Source of the DNA: an uncultured Halieaceae bacterium
GTDB lineage: Bacteria; Pseudomonadota; Gammaproteobacteria; Pseudomonadales; Halieaceae
DNA length: 64,000 nucleotides
Reading direction: 5' to 3'
Assembly: GCA_938074045.1 (NCBI GenBank)
Contig: CALJGI010000026.1
Location: forward strand, 62,001-126,000
A program made the translations under genes and the position numbers. The notes beneath the pieces are model-generated. The model did no database searches. It was not told the origin of the DNA and worked only from the letters and a program-made list of their open reading frames with translations. Shown in pieces: positions 41,470 through 51,849 of this stretch. The stretch's first letter is position 1; each line of letters starts with the position of its first letter.

Positions 41470-41922
41470 ATGAGCGATATACCGCTGACCGCCATCATTA
41501 AAGCGGACATGAAGGCTGCCATGAAAGCCCGGGACAAAGAGCGACTGGGTACCATCCGTCTGATTCATTCAGAATTCAAACGCATCGAAGTTGACGAACG
41601 GATCGAACTTGACGATACCCGTGCGTTGAGCGTGCTCGACAAAATGCTCAAACAGCGACGCGACTCGCAACAACAGTACCTGGATGCGGGAAGGGTAGAG
41701 CTGGCGGCGCAGGAAGCCAGCGAAATCGCCGTTATACAGGCCTATATGCCCACCCAATTGGACGAAGGTGAAATTCTAGCCCTGGTCCAGAGCGCCATCA
41801 GTCAAACCGGGGCCGAGGGAATGCAGGGTATGGGCCAGGTCATGGGCGTGCTGAAACCGCAGGTGCAGGGCCGCGCTGACATGGGTTTGGTGAGTAAGCT
41901 CGTCAAAGAAAACTTGAACTAG
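41470..41922 (+). CDS. yqeY: YqeY / GatB-domain protein
   Basis: 150 aa from ATG 41470 (MSDIPLTAII); an in-frame ATG 15 bp upstream is less family-like. LGTIRLIHSEFKRIEVDERIELDD, MLKQRRDSQQQYLDAGR and the C-terminal GMGQVMGVLKPQVQGRADM motif are YqeY. The C-terminal helices are shared with GatB of the tRNA amidotransferase; function uncertain. Commonly sits between rpsU and dnaG. Confidence 0.93.
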   Translation: MSDIPLTAIIKADMKAAMKARDKERLGTIRLIHSEFKRIEVDERIELDDTRALSVLDKMLKQRRDSQQQYLDAGRVELAAQEASEIAVIQAYMPTQLDEGEILALVQSAISQTGAEGMQGMGQVMGVLKPQVQGRADMGLVSKLVKENLN

Positions 41923-42045
41923 GGGCACAGCCCACCGTGGCTGGTGCTCGACCCAAATACGTAACAAATTTATCATGACCCGATCAGCAAATAGGCGCTA
42001 ATTGCGCTAACCTATCACACTGATTTTTCATCCGCGGAGCCATGC

Positions 42046-43899
42046 ATGGCAGGGCGTATCGCACAGACATTCATCGATGACCTGCTGGATCGACTAGATA
42101 TTGTCGATGTCATCGATCGACGGGTGAAACTGAAGAAAAGCGGTAAAAACTACAGCGCCCGCTGCCCGTTCCATGACGAAAAAACCCCCTCCTTCAGCGT
42201 CAACCCCGACAAACAGTTCTATTACTGCTTCGGTTGTGGAGCCGGTGGCAATGCCATCGGTTTCGTTATGGACTATGAGAATATCGACTTTCCCCAGGCG
42301 GTCGAAACCCTCGCCTCACACGCTGGGCTGCAGGTGGTGCGGGAGCAACTCACACAGCACGAGCAGCAGCGTGAGGAAAAGCGCAGCGGGCTCTACCCCA
42401 TACTCGAGCAGGCATCCCGCTTTTTCCAGTCCCAGCTGCGCAGACACCCCGCCGCAGGCCAGGCGGTCGCCTACCTGAAAGGACGCGGCCTCACCGGGGT
42501 AATCGCCCAACGCTACGGTTTGGGGTTTGCACCGCCGGGCTGGGATAACCTTATCTCGGCGCTGGCGGGGCCGGAAGACAGCGATGAATACGAGGAGCAG
42601 TTACAGCTGCTGCTACAGGCAGGACTGATAATCGAAAATGATCAGGGCCGTCGCTACGACCGTTTCCGCAACCGAATCGTGTACCCCATACGGGATCAGC
42701 GCGGCCGAGTGATCGCATTCGGCGGCCGTGTGCTGGGCGATGATAAACCCAAGTATCTCAATTCCCCAGAAACCGACGTTTTTCACAAAGGGCGCGAACT
42801 CTACGGCCTGTTCGAAGCACGTAAATCCGGGCGCGATCTCAACAAGCTGGTTGTGGTCGAGGGCTATATGGACGTCATCGCGCTGGCCCAACATGACATC
42901 CCCTTTGCCACCGCCACACTGGGCACAGCGACCAGCGAACAACACCTGGATCGTATCTACCGTATCTGCCCGGAGGTTGTGTTCTGCTTTGACGGGGATG
43001 AAGCTGGCCGCAAAGCGGCATTTCGCGCACTGGAAGCTACCCTGCCGACGCTCACAGACGGACGTGAGGCACGTTTTTTGTTTCTACCCGAGGGGGAAGA
43101 CCCCGATACCATCGTCCGTGGCATGGGTACAGATCATTTTTTGAACCTCATCGACCACGGCACCCCGATGGAAGAGTTTCTGTTCGACACCCTGGGCCAG
43201 GACCTCGACCTGACCGCACCCGCGGGTCGTGCCCGTCTGGCACAGGCAGCGCTCCCCATGATGGCGTTGATACCCCCGGGCATCTACAAGCAACTGGTAT
43301 TCCAGGCACTCGCCGAGCGCACCGGCATGGCCGTGGGAGATCTAAAGACCCTGGTCGATACCCTGCCAGTCTATCAGCCAGCACCTCCGCCTATAACGGG
43401 GGGCGAACCCGAGCTCCAACCGAGACAGCGAGAACCGCTGCCAGTGGTAGAGACAAAGAAACCCACAGCGTTCAGGAATCTGACGGAATCAGCGATTCGG
43501 ATGTTGCTGCACCACCCGGAGAGCGTGCGTTCCTTATCGGACTCCGATCCCCTCCACGGTATCGACGACCCAGATGTGATGTTTTTAAGGGAAATCATTG
43601 CCCTATTGCAAAAACGCCCCGACAGCAATACAGCGACATTGCTTGGCTACTGGCACGGCACCCCACAGGGTGAGCTGCTCAACCGCCTGTCTGGCCAGGA
43701 GAACCTACTGCCCAAAGATGGGGTGGGAAGTGAGTTTTCTGACCTTGTTCGCCACCTGGGACAGCTACCCGAGCGACAGGATCAGGCCGCTCAGGTCGAC
43801 AAAATGAAAGATCCCTACTACGCTGATCTCAGCGAGGACGAGAAGCTGAAGATAAAGCTGGATTTCCAGCGCAGGTTGCAGTTGAAGGCACGCAAATAG
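42046..43899 (+). CDS. dnaG: DNA primase
   Basis: 617 aa. CHC2 zinc finger C40, H43, C61, C64 (CPFH...CFGCGAGG), TOPRIM core (VVVEGYMDVIALAQ, FDGDEAGRKA) and a C-terminal helicase-binding domain. There is a Pro-rich linker about 445-475 before that domain. ATG preceded by CGGAG. Synthesises replication primers with DnaB. Confidence 0.97.
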   Translation: MAGRIAQTFIDDLLDRLDIVDVIDRRVKLKKSGKNYSARCPFHDEKTPSFSVNPDKQFYYCFGCGAGGNAIGFVMDYENIDFPQAVETLASHAGLQVVREQLTQHEQQREEKRSGLYPILEQASRFFQSQLRRHPAAGQAVAYLKGRGLTGVIAQRYGLGFAPPGWDNLISALAGPEDSDEYEEQLQLLLQAGLIIENDQGRRYDRFRNRIVYPIRDQRGRVIAFGGRVLGDDKPKYLNSPETDVFHKGRELYGLFEARKSGRDLNKLVVVEGYMDVIALAQHDIPFATATLGTATSEQHLDRIYRICPEVVFCFDGDEAGRKAAFRALEATLPTLTDGREARFLFLPEGEDPDTIVRGMGTDHFLNLIDHGTPMEEFLFDTLGQDLDLTAPAGRARLAQAALPMMALIPPGIYKQLVFQALAERTGMAVGDLKTLVDTLPVYQPAPPPITGGEPELQPRQREPLPVVETKKPTAFRNLTESAIRMLLHHPESVRSLSDSDPLHGIDDPDVMFLREIIALLQKRPDSNTATLLGYWHGTPQGELLNRLSGQENLLPKDGVGSEFSDLVRHLGQLPERQDQAAQVDKMKDPYYADLSEDEKLKIKLDFQRRLQLKARK

Positions 43900-43994
43900 C
43901 CACTACCTGAACCAGCGACGGTTTTGTTGTTTGTTTCCGCACAAGCTTCTGATTTTCAAGGCAGTTTGCGCTAGTCCACGCTGCAGTTTACGGG

Positions 43995-44000
43995 TATAAT
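43995..44000 (+). promoter_or_regulatory. Consensus -10 hexamer between dnaG and rpoD
   Basis: TATAAT, a perfect -10, about 110 bp before rpoD in a 209-bp gap. No good -35 at 16-18 bp spacing. Secondary rpoD promoters in this position are known in E. coli, so an internal promoter is plausible. Confidence 0.4.
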
Positions 44001-44108
44001 CCGCGGCTGTTTTTTGTCGGGAACCGATCAATATTCTACGGTTACCGGTTTTTTCGGCCATCAGTGTCTTTCGTCACTGCAACCCCGGACCATAAAGGTA
44101 ATTGCCAT

Positions 44109-45926
44109 ATGAGCGCAGTTGGAACTCAACAGTCACGCCTGAAAGAGCTTATTGCACGCGGTAAGGAACAGGGCTACCTGACCTACGCCGAGGTCAATGA
44201 CCACCTGCCCGAGGACATCTCAGATCCTGATCAGGTAGAAGACATCATTCAGATGATCAACGACATGGGTATCAAGGTGTTTGAGGTAGCTCCGGACGCC
44301 GAGACTCTGTTGATGACCGAGGGTGACAGCTCCGCAGACGACATTGCAGCGGCGGAAGCAGCGGCGGCATTGGCAGCGGTAGAGACAGAAGCCGGCCGCA
44401 CCACTGATCCCGTTCGCATGTATATGCGGGAGATGGGCACCGTTGAACTGCTGACCCGTGAAGGCGAGATCGTCATCGCCAAACGCATAGAGGAGGGTAT
44501 TCGCGAACTGCAGGCCGCACTGGCCTACTACCCTCACTCGGTTCAGTTGATCCTCGACGAGTACGACAAGGTGGCGGCTGAGGAAAAGCGCCTGTCCGAC
44601 ATTCTGATCGGCTATCTTAATCCTGAAGATAATGTAGCACCCGCCACCCAGGCCGGTGCCAACGGCGTTGTCGAAACCAAAAAGGATGACGATGACGACG
44701 AGGAACAAGACACCGGTCCAGATCCGGTAGAAGCTAAAAAGCGATTTACCGCCATCCGCCGACAGCTCAACAAAAGCAACAAGGTTATGGCAGCCAAGGG
44801 ACGCCAGAGTAAAGAAGCGCAGAAAGAACTGCAAAAGCTCGGCGAACTTTACAAGTACCTCAAACTCGTTCCCCGGGTCATCGACCCCATTGTCGCCGAT
44901 GTGCGGGAGACGCTGACTCAAATCCGCGAAAATGAGCGAGAGATCATGCGTCTGTGCGTGCGTGTCGCCAAGATGCCGCGCAAGGATTTCATCATTAGCT
45001 TCCAGGAGCACGAGAGCGATCCCAAGTGGTTACCCAAGCTGATCAAGAGCAAGGCCGACTATGCCCCGGCTCTGGAGCGACAAAAAGAATCGATCACCCG
45101 GCACCAGCGCAAGATCCGCGAGATTGAGTCCAGCCTTGATCTCACTACCGGAGAAATCAAAGAGATCAACCGCCGCATGTCCATGGGCGAAGCCATGGCA
45201 CGCCGGGCTAAGAAGGAAATGGTCGAGGCCAATCTGCGTCTGGTTATCTCCATCGCCAAAAAGTACACAAACCGCGGACTGCAGTTCCTGGACCTGATTC
45301 AGGAGGGCAATATCGGCTTGATGAAGGCAGTAGACAAGTTTGAATATCGTCGTGGATACAAGTTTTCCACCTATGCTACCTGGTGGATCAGACAGGCGAT
45401 TACCCGCTCTATAGCCGACCAGGCCCGCACCATTCGAATCCCGGTTCACATGATAGAAACCATTAACAAGCTCAACCGTGTTTCGCGTCAAATGCTGCAG
45501 GAAATGGGTCGTGAACCCACCCCTGAAGAACTGGGTGAGCGCATGGAAATGCCGGAAGACAAAGTGCGCAAGGTGCTGAAGATTGCCAAGGAACCCATTT
45601 CGATGGAAACACCCATCGGCGATGATGAAGATTCGCACCTGGGTGATTTTATCGAAGACGGAACCATTTCATCTCCCGTCGATTCGGCAACAGGCGAGGG
45701 TCTGAACGAATCTACCAAGGACGTACTCGCCGGCCTCACGGCACGGGAAGCCAAGGTACTGCGAATGCGATTCGGTATCGATATGAATACCGATCATACT
45801 CTGGAAGAAGTGGGCAAGCAGTTTGACGTGACCCGGGAGCGTATCCGTCAGATCGAAGCGAAGGCACTGCGCAAGTTGCGCCACCCCTCTCGTTCAGATC
45901 ACCTGCGCAGCTTTCTGGACGAGTAA
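44109..45926 (+). CDS. rpoD: RNA polymerase primary sigma factor (sigma-70)
   Basis: 605 aa from ATG 44109 ([21 protein letters not shown]), the family N-terminus; an upstream in-frame ATG adds 15 unrelated residues. Region 1.1 ([12 protein letters not shown]), region 1.2, a non-conserved acidic insert (DDDDEEQ near 195), region 2 ([20 protein letters not shown] ... [13 protein letters not shown]), region 3 and region 4.2 HTH ([18 protein letters not shown]). Last gene of its operon; it ends 2 bp from the convergent serine-hydrolase gene. Confidence 0.98.
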   Translation: MSAVGTQQSRLKELIARGKEQGYLTYAEVNDHLPEDISDPDQVEDIIQMINDMGIKVFEVAPDAETLLMTEGDSSADDIAAAEAAAALAAVETEAGRTTDPVRMYMREMGTVELLTREGEIVIAKRIEEGIRELQAALAYYPHSVQLILDEYDKVAAEEKRLSDILIGYLNPEDNVAPATQAGANGVVETKKDDDDDEEQDTGPDPVEAKKRFTAIRRQLNKSNKVMAAKGRQSKEAQKELQKLGELYKYLKLVPRVIDPIVADVRETLTQIRENEREIMRLCVRVAKMPRKDFIISFQEHESDPKWLPKLIKSKADYAPALERQKESITRHQRKIREIESSLDLTTGEIKEINRRMSMGEAMARRAKKEMVEANLRLVISIAKKYTNRGLQFLDLIQEGNIGLMKAVDKFEYRRGYKFSTYATWWIRQAITRSIADQARTIRIPVHMIETINKLNRVSRQMLQEMGREPTPEELGERMEMPEDKVRKVLKIAKEPISMETPIGDDEDSHLGDFIEDGTISSPVDSATGEGLNESTKDVLAGLTAREAKVLRMRFGIDMNTDHTLEEVGKQFDVTRERIRQIEAKALRKLRHPSRSDHLRSFLDE

Positions 45927-45928
45927 GC

Positions 45929-47179
45929 TCAGTACGCCATGGCTTGATATACCATGGCACGGAATCGGGAACGCACCGGATAGGTTCCCGATGGACGCAA
46001 CTGCGTAAAGAACACGCCACTGACATCTTCTTCACGATCGACAAAAAAGTACGTGTTACCGGTTCCGCCCCAACCATAGGTACCCACCGACCCCGGTATA
46101 CCGTTGGCCACGGGGTCACGGATCACCGCTCCACCCAGACCAAACCCGAAACCCAGTTTAACGCTGCCGCCGCGATTCTCGGTGCGCCCAAGCCAGGGCT
46201 CGTTGACCTTGAGGGTCGGGTCCATCGCCAGCAGATGATCGCCCATCATCATATCCACGGATTTGCGACTCAAATATTGAACACCGTGCAGCCTCCCGTC
46301 ATTCAGCAGCATTTGGGCAAAACGCATGTAATCATCGAGCGTGGAAATCAGTCCCCCGCCTCCCGCCGGGAAAGACGGTTCCAGATAACGCTTATCCTCT
46401 TCAGCAGGCGCCGGATCCATTCCTCCTTCACGGTGCATATAAAGCGGCACCAGGCGGGGCAACTCAGCCAGCTCAATCGAAAAACCGGTATCTACCATCC
46501 CCAGGGGATCAAACAATCGTTGTTGCAGGTACTCGGCAAAGGGCTGGCCAGCCGCCACCTCCACCACACGTCCCAGTACATCCAGGGAAATGCTGTAATG
46601 CCAGAATTCGCCGGGATGGGCTATCAATGGCAGCGCGGCGACACGATCAGAAAACGCCGCCAGAGATTCTGACGTCCACAGATTTGCTTCGCCATAGCGT
46701 TTGGATACCTCGGTTGGATATCCACCATAGGTAAAACCCGCGGTATGGGTCAGCAAATGCCGAACGGTGATCGGTCGTCGTGCGGGGGCCAATGCGCCGT
46801 CATCCTGTAATACTTTTGGGTTGGCGAATTCAGGTAGGTAGAGAGAAATGGGATCGCTCAGCAACAATTTTCCCTCTTCCATTAACATCAGCGCAGCCAC
46901 TGCGGTGATCGGCTTAGTCATGGAAAAAATACGAAACAACTGTTTGTCTGTATAGTTACCAATGGTGGATGTATGTACTGCACCAGCAGCGCGCACCACA
47001 CCATAGGTCACAGCGGGCAGCAGGCCCGCCTCCACATACTCCCGCGCCATGTCATCCACCCGTTGCAAGCGCTCTATATGAAATCCCCGTTGTACACCCT
47101 CGGACTCGCGGGATTCCGCCACAGCTAAGGGAGCCTGCAAGAACAGCAACACAACAGCAACATATCTGGTAAGTCGCAC
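45929..47179 (-). CDS. Exported serine hydrolase, beta-lactamase/EstB family
   Basis: 416 aa from GTG 47179 (MRLTRYVAVVLLFLQAPLAVAES), chosen for the AGAGGAGA site 8 nt upstream and because it begins a clean signal peptide ending at AVAES. SxxK nucleophile motif SMTK at 86-89; the second motif is YSI rather than YxN, as in class-C-like esterases (HYSISLDVLG). Probably an esterase or D-amino peptidase rather than a resistance enzyme. It is periplasmic. No operon partners. Confidence 0.87.
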   Translation of the reverse strand: MRLTRYVAVVLLFLQAPLAVAESRESEGVQRGFHIERLQRVDDMAREYVEAGLLPAVTYGVVRAAGAVHTSTIGNYTDKQLFRIFSMTKPITAVAALMLMEEGKLLLSDPISLYLPEFANPKVLQDDGALAPARRPITVRHLLTHTAGFTYGGYPTEVSKRYGEANLWTSESLAAFSDRVAALPLIAHPGEFWHYSISLDVLGRVVEVAAGQPFAEYLQQRLFDPLGMVDTGFSIELAELPRLVPLYMHREGGMDPAPAEEDKRYLEPSFPAGGGGLISTLDDYMRFAQMLLNDGRLHGVQYLSRKSVDMMMGDHLLAMDPTLKVNEPWLGRTENRGGSVKLGFGFGLGGAVIRDPVANGIPGSVGTYGWGGTGNTYFFVDREEDVSGVFFTQLRPSGTYPVRSRFRAMVYQAMAY

Positions 47180-47326
47180 GGGGGTTGTCTCCTCTGGGAA
47201 ATAAATCAAGCAAATAATAGTCACACAAATAAGATGACAGCGCTAACGCTAACGATCGGGCTGATTCGTTACACAGAATTAGAATCGTAGTAGCATGAAC
47301 AGCCCACGGATAGTGAGACCAACAGC

Positions 47327-47959
47327 ATGTCCAATGAGCAGTCCAGACTGGATACAGTATACAGTGCAACGACAGCCGATGAATCCCGCGGCGCGTACGA
47401 CGAATGGGCGAATGACTATGAAGCGGATTTGTTCGCCTACGGTCAGCGCTTCCCCTGGATAGCCGCCGCGGTATTCACCCGCTTTGTCGGCCCAGAGGAA
47501 GGACCCATCCTCGACGCAGGTTGCGGCACGGGGCTACAAATCGAGCCCATCGCCCTGATGGGCTACCGCCCAATCACCGGCATAGATCTGTCGGAGGGCA
47601 TGCTGAAGGTAGCCGCAAAAAAATCTCTCTACGCCGAGCTCAAACCCATGACGCTGGGCGAGCCATTGGCCTTCCCCGACAACCACTTTTCCAACACCAT
47701 CACTTGCGGCGCTATTACACCGGGGCACGCACCGCCTCACAGCTTTGCTGAGCTTATTCGTGTCACCCGCTCCCGCGGTAAAATTGTGGTGTGCATGCGC
47801 ACGGACACCGATGTAGACCCGGCCTACCCTGACGCGCTGGAACACTACGCGGCGGAGGGGCGCTGGCACGGTATATTCCAGTCAAAGGAATTCGCCGCCA
47901 TGCCGCTGGGAGAACCCAGCGTCAGAACCACCATTTTTGTATTTGAAGTCGATAACTGA
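47327..47959 (+). CDS. Class I SAM-dependent methyltransferase
   Basis: 210 aa. Motif I ILDAGCGTG (near 63-71), acidic loop GIDLSEGML and a motif III-like GKIVVCMRTDTD. N-terminal YDEWANDYEADL resembles WBSCR27/UbiE-like small-molecule methyltransferases. Substrate unknown. 63 bp before the HSL-type hydrolase gene in the same direction, so probably part of that unit. Confidence 0.85.
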   Translation: MSNEQSRLDTVYSATTADESRGAYDEWANDYEADLFAYGQRFPWIAAAVFTRFVGPEEGPILDAGCGTGLQIEPIALMGYRPITGIDLSEGMLKVAAKKSLYAELKPMTLGEPLAFPDNHFSNTITCGAITPGHAPPHSFAELIRVTRSRGKIVVCMRTDTDVDPAYPDALEHYAAEGRWHGIFQSKEFAAMPLGEPSVRTTIFVFEVDN

Positions 47960-48022
47960 ATTGCGAATTACCTAGAGGCGCGCAACACTTACCCACTGTA
48001 CACAAAACAACCTGAGGCACCC

Positions 48023-48964
48023 ATGACCGACAAATATAAGGGGATGCACCCTGCGTACCGCAAGGTGAAATCCTTCAACCTGGCATTCAACCCCTTTATG
48101 GTTGGACTATTGAATTTAATGATGCGCCTCACCCGCTGGAATACCGTGCGCAAGGGTCATCCGCAAATTAATGTGGCTAACTTAAAGGTTCCATCCACCG
48201 ATAACCATCCGGTTCCGGTCTACGAAATGACCCCGGTAGATGCGGAACCAGCAAGACCGGTGATCTTGTACTACCACGGTGGCGCCTTCGCCCTCAGTTG
48301 GGCGTCGTTACATTGGGAGGCCTGTCAGACTTACGCACTTGAGACCGGCGCTACCGTGCTCCTGATTGACTACCGCCTGGGACCCAGGCACGTGTTCCCA
48401 ACCCCACTGGATGACTGCTACCGCGCGTTGGAGTGGGTCAGAGAAAATGCAGCGCAACGCGGCTACGATACTAATCGCATAGCCGTCGCGGGGGATAGCG
48501 CCGGGGGGTACTTTGCCGCCGCCGTTGCCCAGAAGGCATGTGACCAGAACATTCCGGTTACCTCCTCGCTATTGATCTATCCGGTGTTGGACAGCGACTG
48601 CAAAACCACATCAGCTACAGAATTTACCGATGCGCCACTCTGGAATGGTGTGTCGAATCGACGCATGTGGGACATGTTTTTGAAAAACGTACCCGACGGC
48701 AAACCAGAACCGCCGTATGCATCCCCCGGGCATCGCAGCAAACTGGCTGGTCAGCCGCCAACATACATTGAAACAGCGGAATTCGACCCACTGCGGGATG
48801 AAGGCCTGGCCTATGCCGACGCTCTCGCGGCGGCAGGCGTGCAAGTAGACCGTAACGAAACTAAAGGCACCATCCACGGCTACGAAATGGCGCAGGGCAA
48901 CCCGGTGGTGGCGGAATCAATGACTCGCCGCTGCAATTTTTTCAAGGCCACCCTTTGCAACTAG
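48023..48964 (+). CDS. Alpha/beta hydrolase of the hormone-sensitive lipase family
   Basis: 313 aa. Oxyanion loop HGGA (85-88), nucleophile S159 in GDSAGG, D255 in EFDPLRDEG and H285 in GTIHGYE complete the triad. Typical carboxylesterase for short or hydrophobic esters; no signal peptide. The final 10 bp overlap the start of the sulfotransferase-fusion gene, showing translational coupling. Confidence 0.92.
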   Translation: MTDKYKGMHPAYRKVKSFNLAFNPFMVGLLNLMMRLTRWNTVRKGHPQINVANLKVPSTDNHPVPVYEMTPVDAEPARPVILYYHGGAFALSWASLHWEACQTYALETGATVLLIDYRLGPRHVFPTPLDDCYRALEWVRENAAQRGYDTNRIAVAGDSAGGYFAAAVAQKACDQNIPVTSSLLIYPVLDSDCKTTSATEFTDAPLWNGVSNRRMWDMFLKNVPDGKPEPPYASPGHRSKLAGQPPTYIETAEFDPLRDEGLAYADALAAAGVQVDRNETKGTIHGYEMAQGNPVVAESMTRRCNFFKATLCN

Positions 48965-51075
48965 CTGACCTGCTCACAACACTAAGCAGGCCATTTGCTC
49001 GATTCCTACGCCCAAGCTTCACGCAGGTCTCACCACCGCCAGATGTTCAGGATCAGCGCCGGGTACTCAAGGATATGGCTGAGTTTGGTCTGCTGGAGCA
49101 TATTGTGCGTCTCTTCCCGGGAGAGTCCGCCGCTGATCTGACGTTGCTCACCGATGCGGACTCCCATGCTGTGCTGCAGTCTGCACTGGCTGATGCGGCG
49201 GCGTCTGTCGGAGGGTCACCCCCTGAACTCCTGTTGGTAGACGCTTTTGTCCGGCAGCAAAAAGACCCGCCAGCTCACATCTTGGTCGCCAGTTTCAGCA
49301 ATGAAAATGATCTTCTTCAGTATGTACTCGATCGTTGTGACCTTCCGGACTCCACCCAGGTACTGCGCCTATGGGCCGACCTGTTCACGAATAAGTTCGC
49401 CAGCTATTACACCAACGGGACACCTACACAGTCACAATTCCTGCAGCGTGTTGCAGCGGATGCAAATGACTCAGCCAGACCAAGGGTGGCCTATGCAATT
49501 GCCTGCACACCCAGAACGGGCAGCACGCTGCTGATCGATCTCCTGATGAGTCTGGGGGTATTCGGGTTCCCACGCGAACACCTGCGCGACGGCGTATTGT
49601 CGTTGTCCGAATTCAGTCAGTTCAATTTCTCTCGCTGGATGGAAGAGGTAATGGCTCACCAGCAAACCGCCAATGGCGTGTTTGGTACCAAATTGATTGG
49701 GAATTTTTTCCTCAGGGCCGAGCAGTTGCTGAAACAGCAAAAGCTGGTAGCGCGTTCGCCCGACGATATGGCGTGGAAGATTCTGCGCCTGCGCCGCCGG
49801 GATACTATCGCCCAGGCCGTGTCGACTTTTCTGGCGCAAAAAACAGGCGTTTTTTTTGAACACAGTGACAACCAGAAATTGACCCGCCGGCAACAACTCG
49901 AACAGATGCGTTATGACTTCGAGGCCATTGACTACCACCACCGCAATATTCAGCGACAGGAGCAGTCAATGGATCGAATTTTCTTAAGCAGCCAACTACC
50001 GCAACTGGATATTGAGTACGAGGCACTGCTCGAAAACCCGAGCCGGGAGTTACTCCGCATCCACGAGTTCCTTGAGCTAGACGCTCCCGCAGGGTTCAGT
50101 GCTCCAGAGCCAGCTGTAAGCCGACTGGACGATACCGTGAGTGCCGCCATCTGCCAGCGTTATCGCTCGGACCATGTCCGCACGACTGCGGCCCGGGCCA
50201 ACCCATCCCAACAGGCGCCTGAACAACCAGGCCCCTACCAGGCAAAGGACTGGGACATTGTCGACTACGGGTACTTCCGACTTCCCACACTGCGATATCA
50301 ATGGCGCGGACCAGAGCTGCACAACCTGGAGGAAAACACCTATTTTTGTGCGCTGGGAGCGGCGCAAACCATGGGCCGATTCTGTCAGCACCCCTACCCA
50401 GAAATGGTGGCCATGAGAACGGGGCTGCCCGCTCTCAACCTCGGATATTCGGGTGCCGGTCCGGGTTTTTATTTGCAGCAACCGGAAATATTTCAGTATA
50501 TCAATCAAGCTCGCTTTGTCGTGGTACAGGTAATGTCAGGGCGATCGGCGGGGAATTCGATGTGGCAATGCCACACCGGACGCAACATTGTTAAATGGTT
50601 GCCCACTGGAGAGGAGTGTTCCAGCGAGCAGGCGTTTCGTTACCTGTTCGACGGCTGGGATAAGGACCAAGTGCAGAGAGTCGTTGAGGAAACAAGAGAA
50701 GACTGGCTGACTAATATGCGTGAGCTTTTGAGTCGGATAGAAAAACCAACCATATTATTATGGATGTCAGAGCGAGGACTGGAGTATGAGGAGCAATACA
50801 ACGATAGACTCTACGATACCCTGGGCAGTTTCCCACATCTCATTAATCGCAAAATGATGAATTCGCTGATACCCAACGCCGACTATTACGTCGAATCTCA
50901 ATGTGACATGGGTATTCCACACTTCCTCACATCGCGATTTACTGGCAATGCCGCCAAAGTACAATTCCCCAACGGTGAATGGCGAGACGAGGATCGCTCC
51001 TACCCCTCACCTGAAATGCATCATCACGCAGCAACGCTACTGACACGGGTGATACAGGACAACAGCCTGGACTAA
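48955..51075 (+). CDS. Stf0-type sulfotransferase fused to a DUF6473-like domain
   Basis: 706 aa in three parts. Residues 1-175: helical, unrecognised. About 178-400: Stf0 sulfotransferase with the PAPS 5'-phosphate loop TPRTGSTLL (185-193), GFPREHL and FGTKLI. About 425-700: a domain resembling DUF6473 (RWRGPE-like start, ALGAAQTMGRFCQHPYPEM, LNLGYSGAGPGFYL, VVQVMSGRSAGNS), of unknown function. The TTG start overlaps the esterase stop by 10 bp with AAGG upstream; the first in-frame ATG is codon 41. Would sulfate a hydroxylated lipid or sugar; acceptor unknown. Confidence 0.82.
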   Translation: MQLADLLTTLSRPFARFLRPSFTQVSPPPDVQDQRRVLKDMAEFGLLEHIVRLFPGESAADLTLLTDADSHAVLQSALADAAASVGGSPPELLLVDAFVRQQKDPPAHILVASFSNENDLLQYVLDRCDLPDSTQVLRLWADLFTNKFASYYTNGTPTQSQFLQRVAADANDSARPRVAYAIACTPRTGSTLLIDLLMSLGVFGFPREHLRDGVLSLSEFSQFNFSRWMEEVMAHQQTANGVFGTKLIGNFFLRAEQLLKQQKLVARSPDDMAWKILRLRRRDTIAQAVSTFLAQKTGVFFEHSDNQKLTRRQQLEQMRYDFEAIDYHHRNIQRQEQSMDRIFLSSQLPQLDIEYEALLENPSRELLRIHEFLELDAPAGFSAPEPAVSRLDDTVSAAICQRYRSDHVRTTAARANPSQQAPEQPGPYQAKDWDIVDYGYFRLPTLRYQWRGPELHNLEENTYFCALGAAQTMGRFCQHPYPEMVAMRTGLPALNLGYSGAGPGFYLQQPEIFQYINQARFVVVQVMSGRSAGNSMWQCHTGRNIVKWLPTGEECSSEQAFRYLFDGWDKDQVQRVVEETREDWLTNMRELLSRIEKPTILLWMSERGLEYEEQYNDRLYDTLGSFPHLINRKMMNSLIPNADYYVESQCDMGIPHFLTSRFTGNAAKVQFPNGEWRDEDRSYPSPEMHHHAATLLTRVIQDNSLD

Positions 51076-51096
51076 GTCCGGGCGGTCACCCTGAAT

Positions 51097-51849
51097 TCAA
51101 CCCAGCAGACCCCGCAGCGCGATCGAACAGCCCAACAGCAACAGCACCCCAACGGCAATGCGCCGATGATGGCCGGTAGCGTAGCGGACGAACAGGCTGG
51201 AACCGATTTTGTCGCCCAGTAAAATGCCCGGATACACCCAGAGCGCCAACAGCAAAGACTCCCAGCCGACCAACCCGCTGAGGGCGTATACAGACAGGGC
51301 AACTACCCCCGAAAATGTGAAAAAGACCACGAGAAAGGAGCGTGTTCGGTCGGGACTTGCCTCCGCCGCCAGCGCGTAAATAATCACGGGCGGTCCAGGT
51401 ATGGCAAAAGCACCATTTACCAGGCCGCTGAAAATGCCCGCCGCGGTTTTGGCCAGTCGACCCCGTTTTCTTGGCCGTGGTCTGATACGTGTCAGCACCA
51501 GACCAGCGAGAATCGTCAGCGAGCCTATTAATACCTTGAATAAATCTGCATCCAGGGTATGTAAAATCTGCGCGCCAACAACCGTACCCAGCACAGCGCC
51601 ACCGTACAGCAGACGATGCTCGCCAATGGCCGCATCATCCGCATAGCGCGGAAAGGTTTGCACGCCAATACATACAGCCAGCATCGCACTTAACACCACT
51701 GCTTCACCGGGGGCCAGAACCAGCGCAAACCCCGGCACCGCCGCCAACGCAAAACCAAAACCGGTAAAGGCGCGGATAAGCGACGCCACAATGGCAGCGA
51801 TCCACAGCAGCAACAACTGGGCAATGGGTAAGGGAAGGATATTGTCCAC
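51097..51849 (-). CDS. TauE/SafE-family sulfite/sulfonate exporter
   Basis: 250 aa, about eight hydrophobic helices in two repeats; the SLIRAFTGFGFALAAVPGFAL and GIFSGLVNGAFAIPGPPVII segments are the repeated family motif. GTG start. Exports small anions such as sulfite or sulfoacetate in known cases. It converges on the sulfotransferase gene with a 21-bp gap; a functional link to sulfur metabolism is tempting but unproven. Confidence 0.88.
   Translation of the reverse strand: MDNILPLPIAQLLLLWIAAIVASLIRAFTGFGFALAAVPGFALVLAPGEAVVLSAMLAVCIGVQTFPRYADDAAIGEHRLLYGGAVLGTVVGAQILHTLDADLFKVLIGSLTILAGLVLTRIRPRPRKRGRLAKTAAGIFSGLVNGAFAIPGPPVIIYALAAEASPDRTRSFLVVFFTFSGVVALSVYALSGLVGWESLLLALWVYPGILLGDKIGSSLFVRYATGHHRRIAVGVLLLLGCSIALRGLLG

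Noticed and set aside
44220-45011. 263-codon minus-strand open frame opposite rpoD
   Set aside because: Mirror of the rpoD coding frame; the protein is of unnatural composition.
45936-45958. Inverted repeat GCCATGG...CCATGGC at the rpoD 3' end as terminator
   Set aside because: It lies inside the convergent hydrolase coding end and has no T-run on either side.
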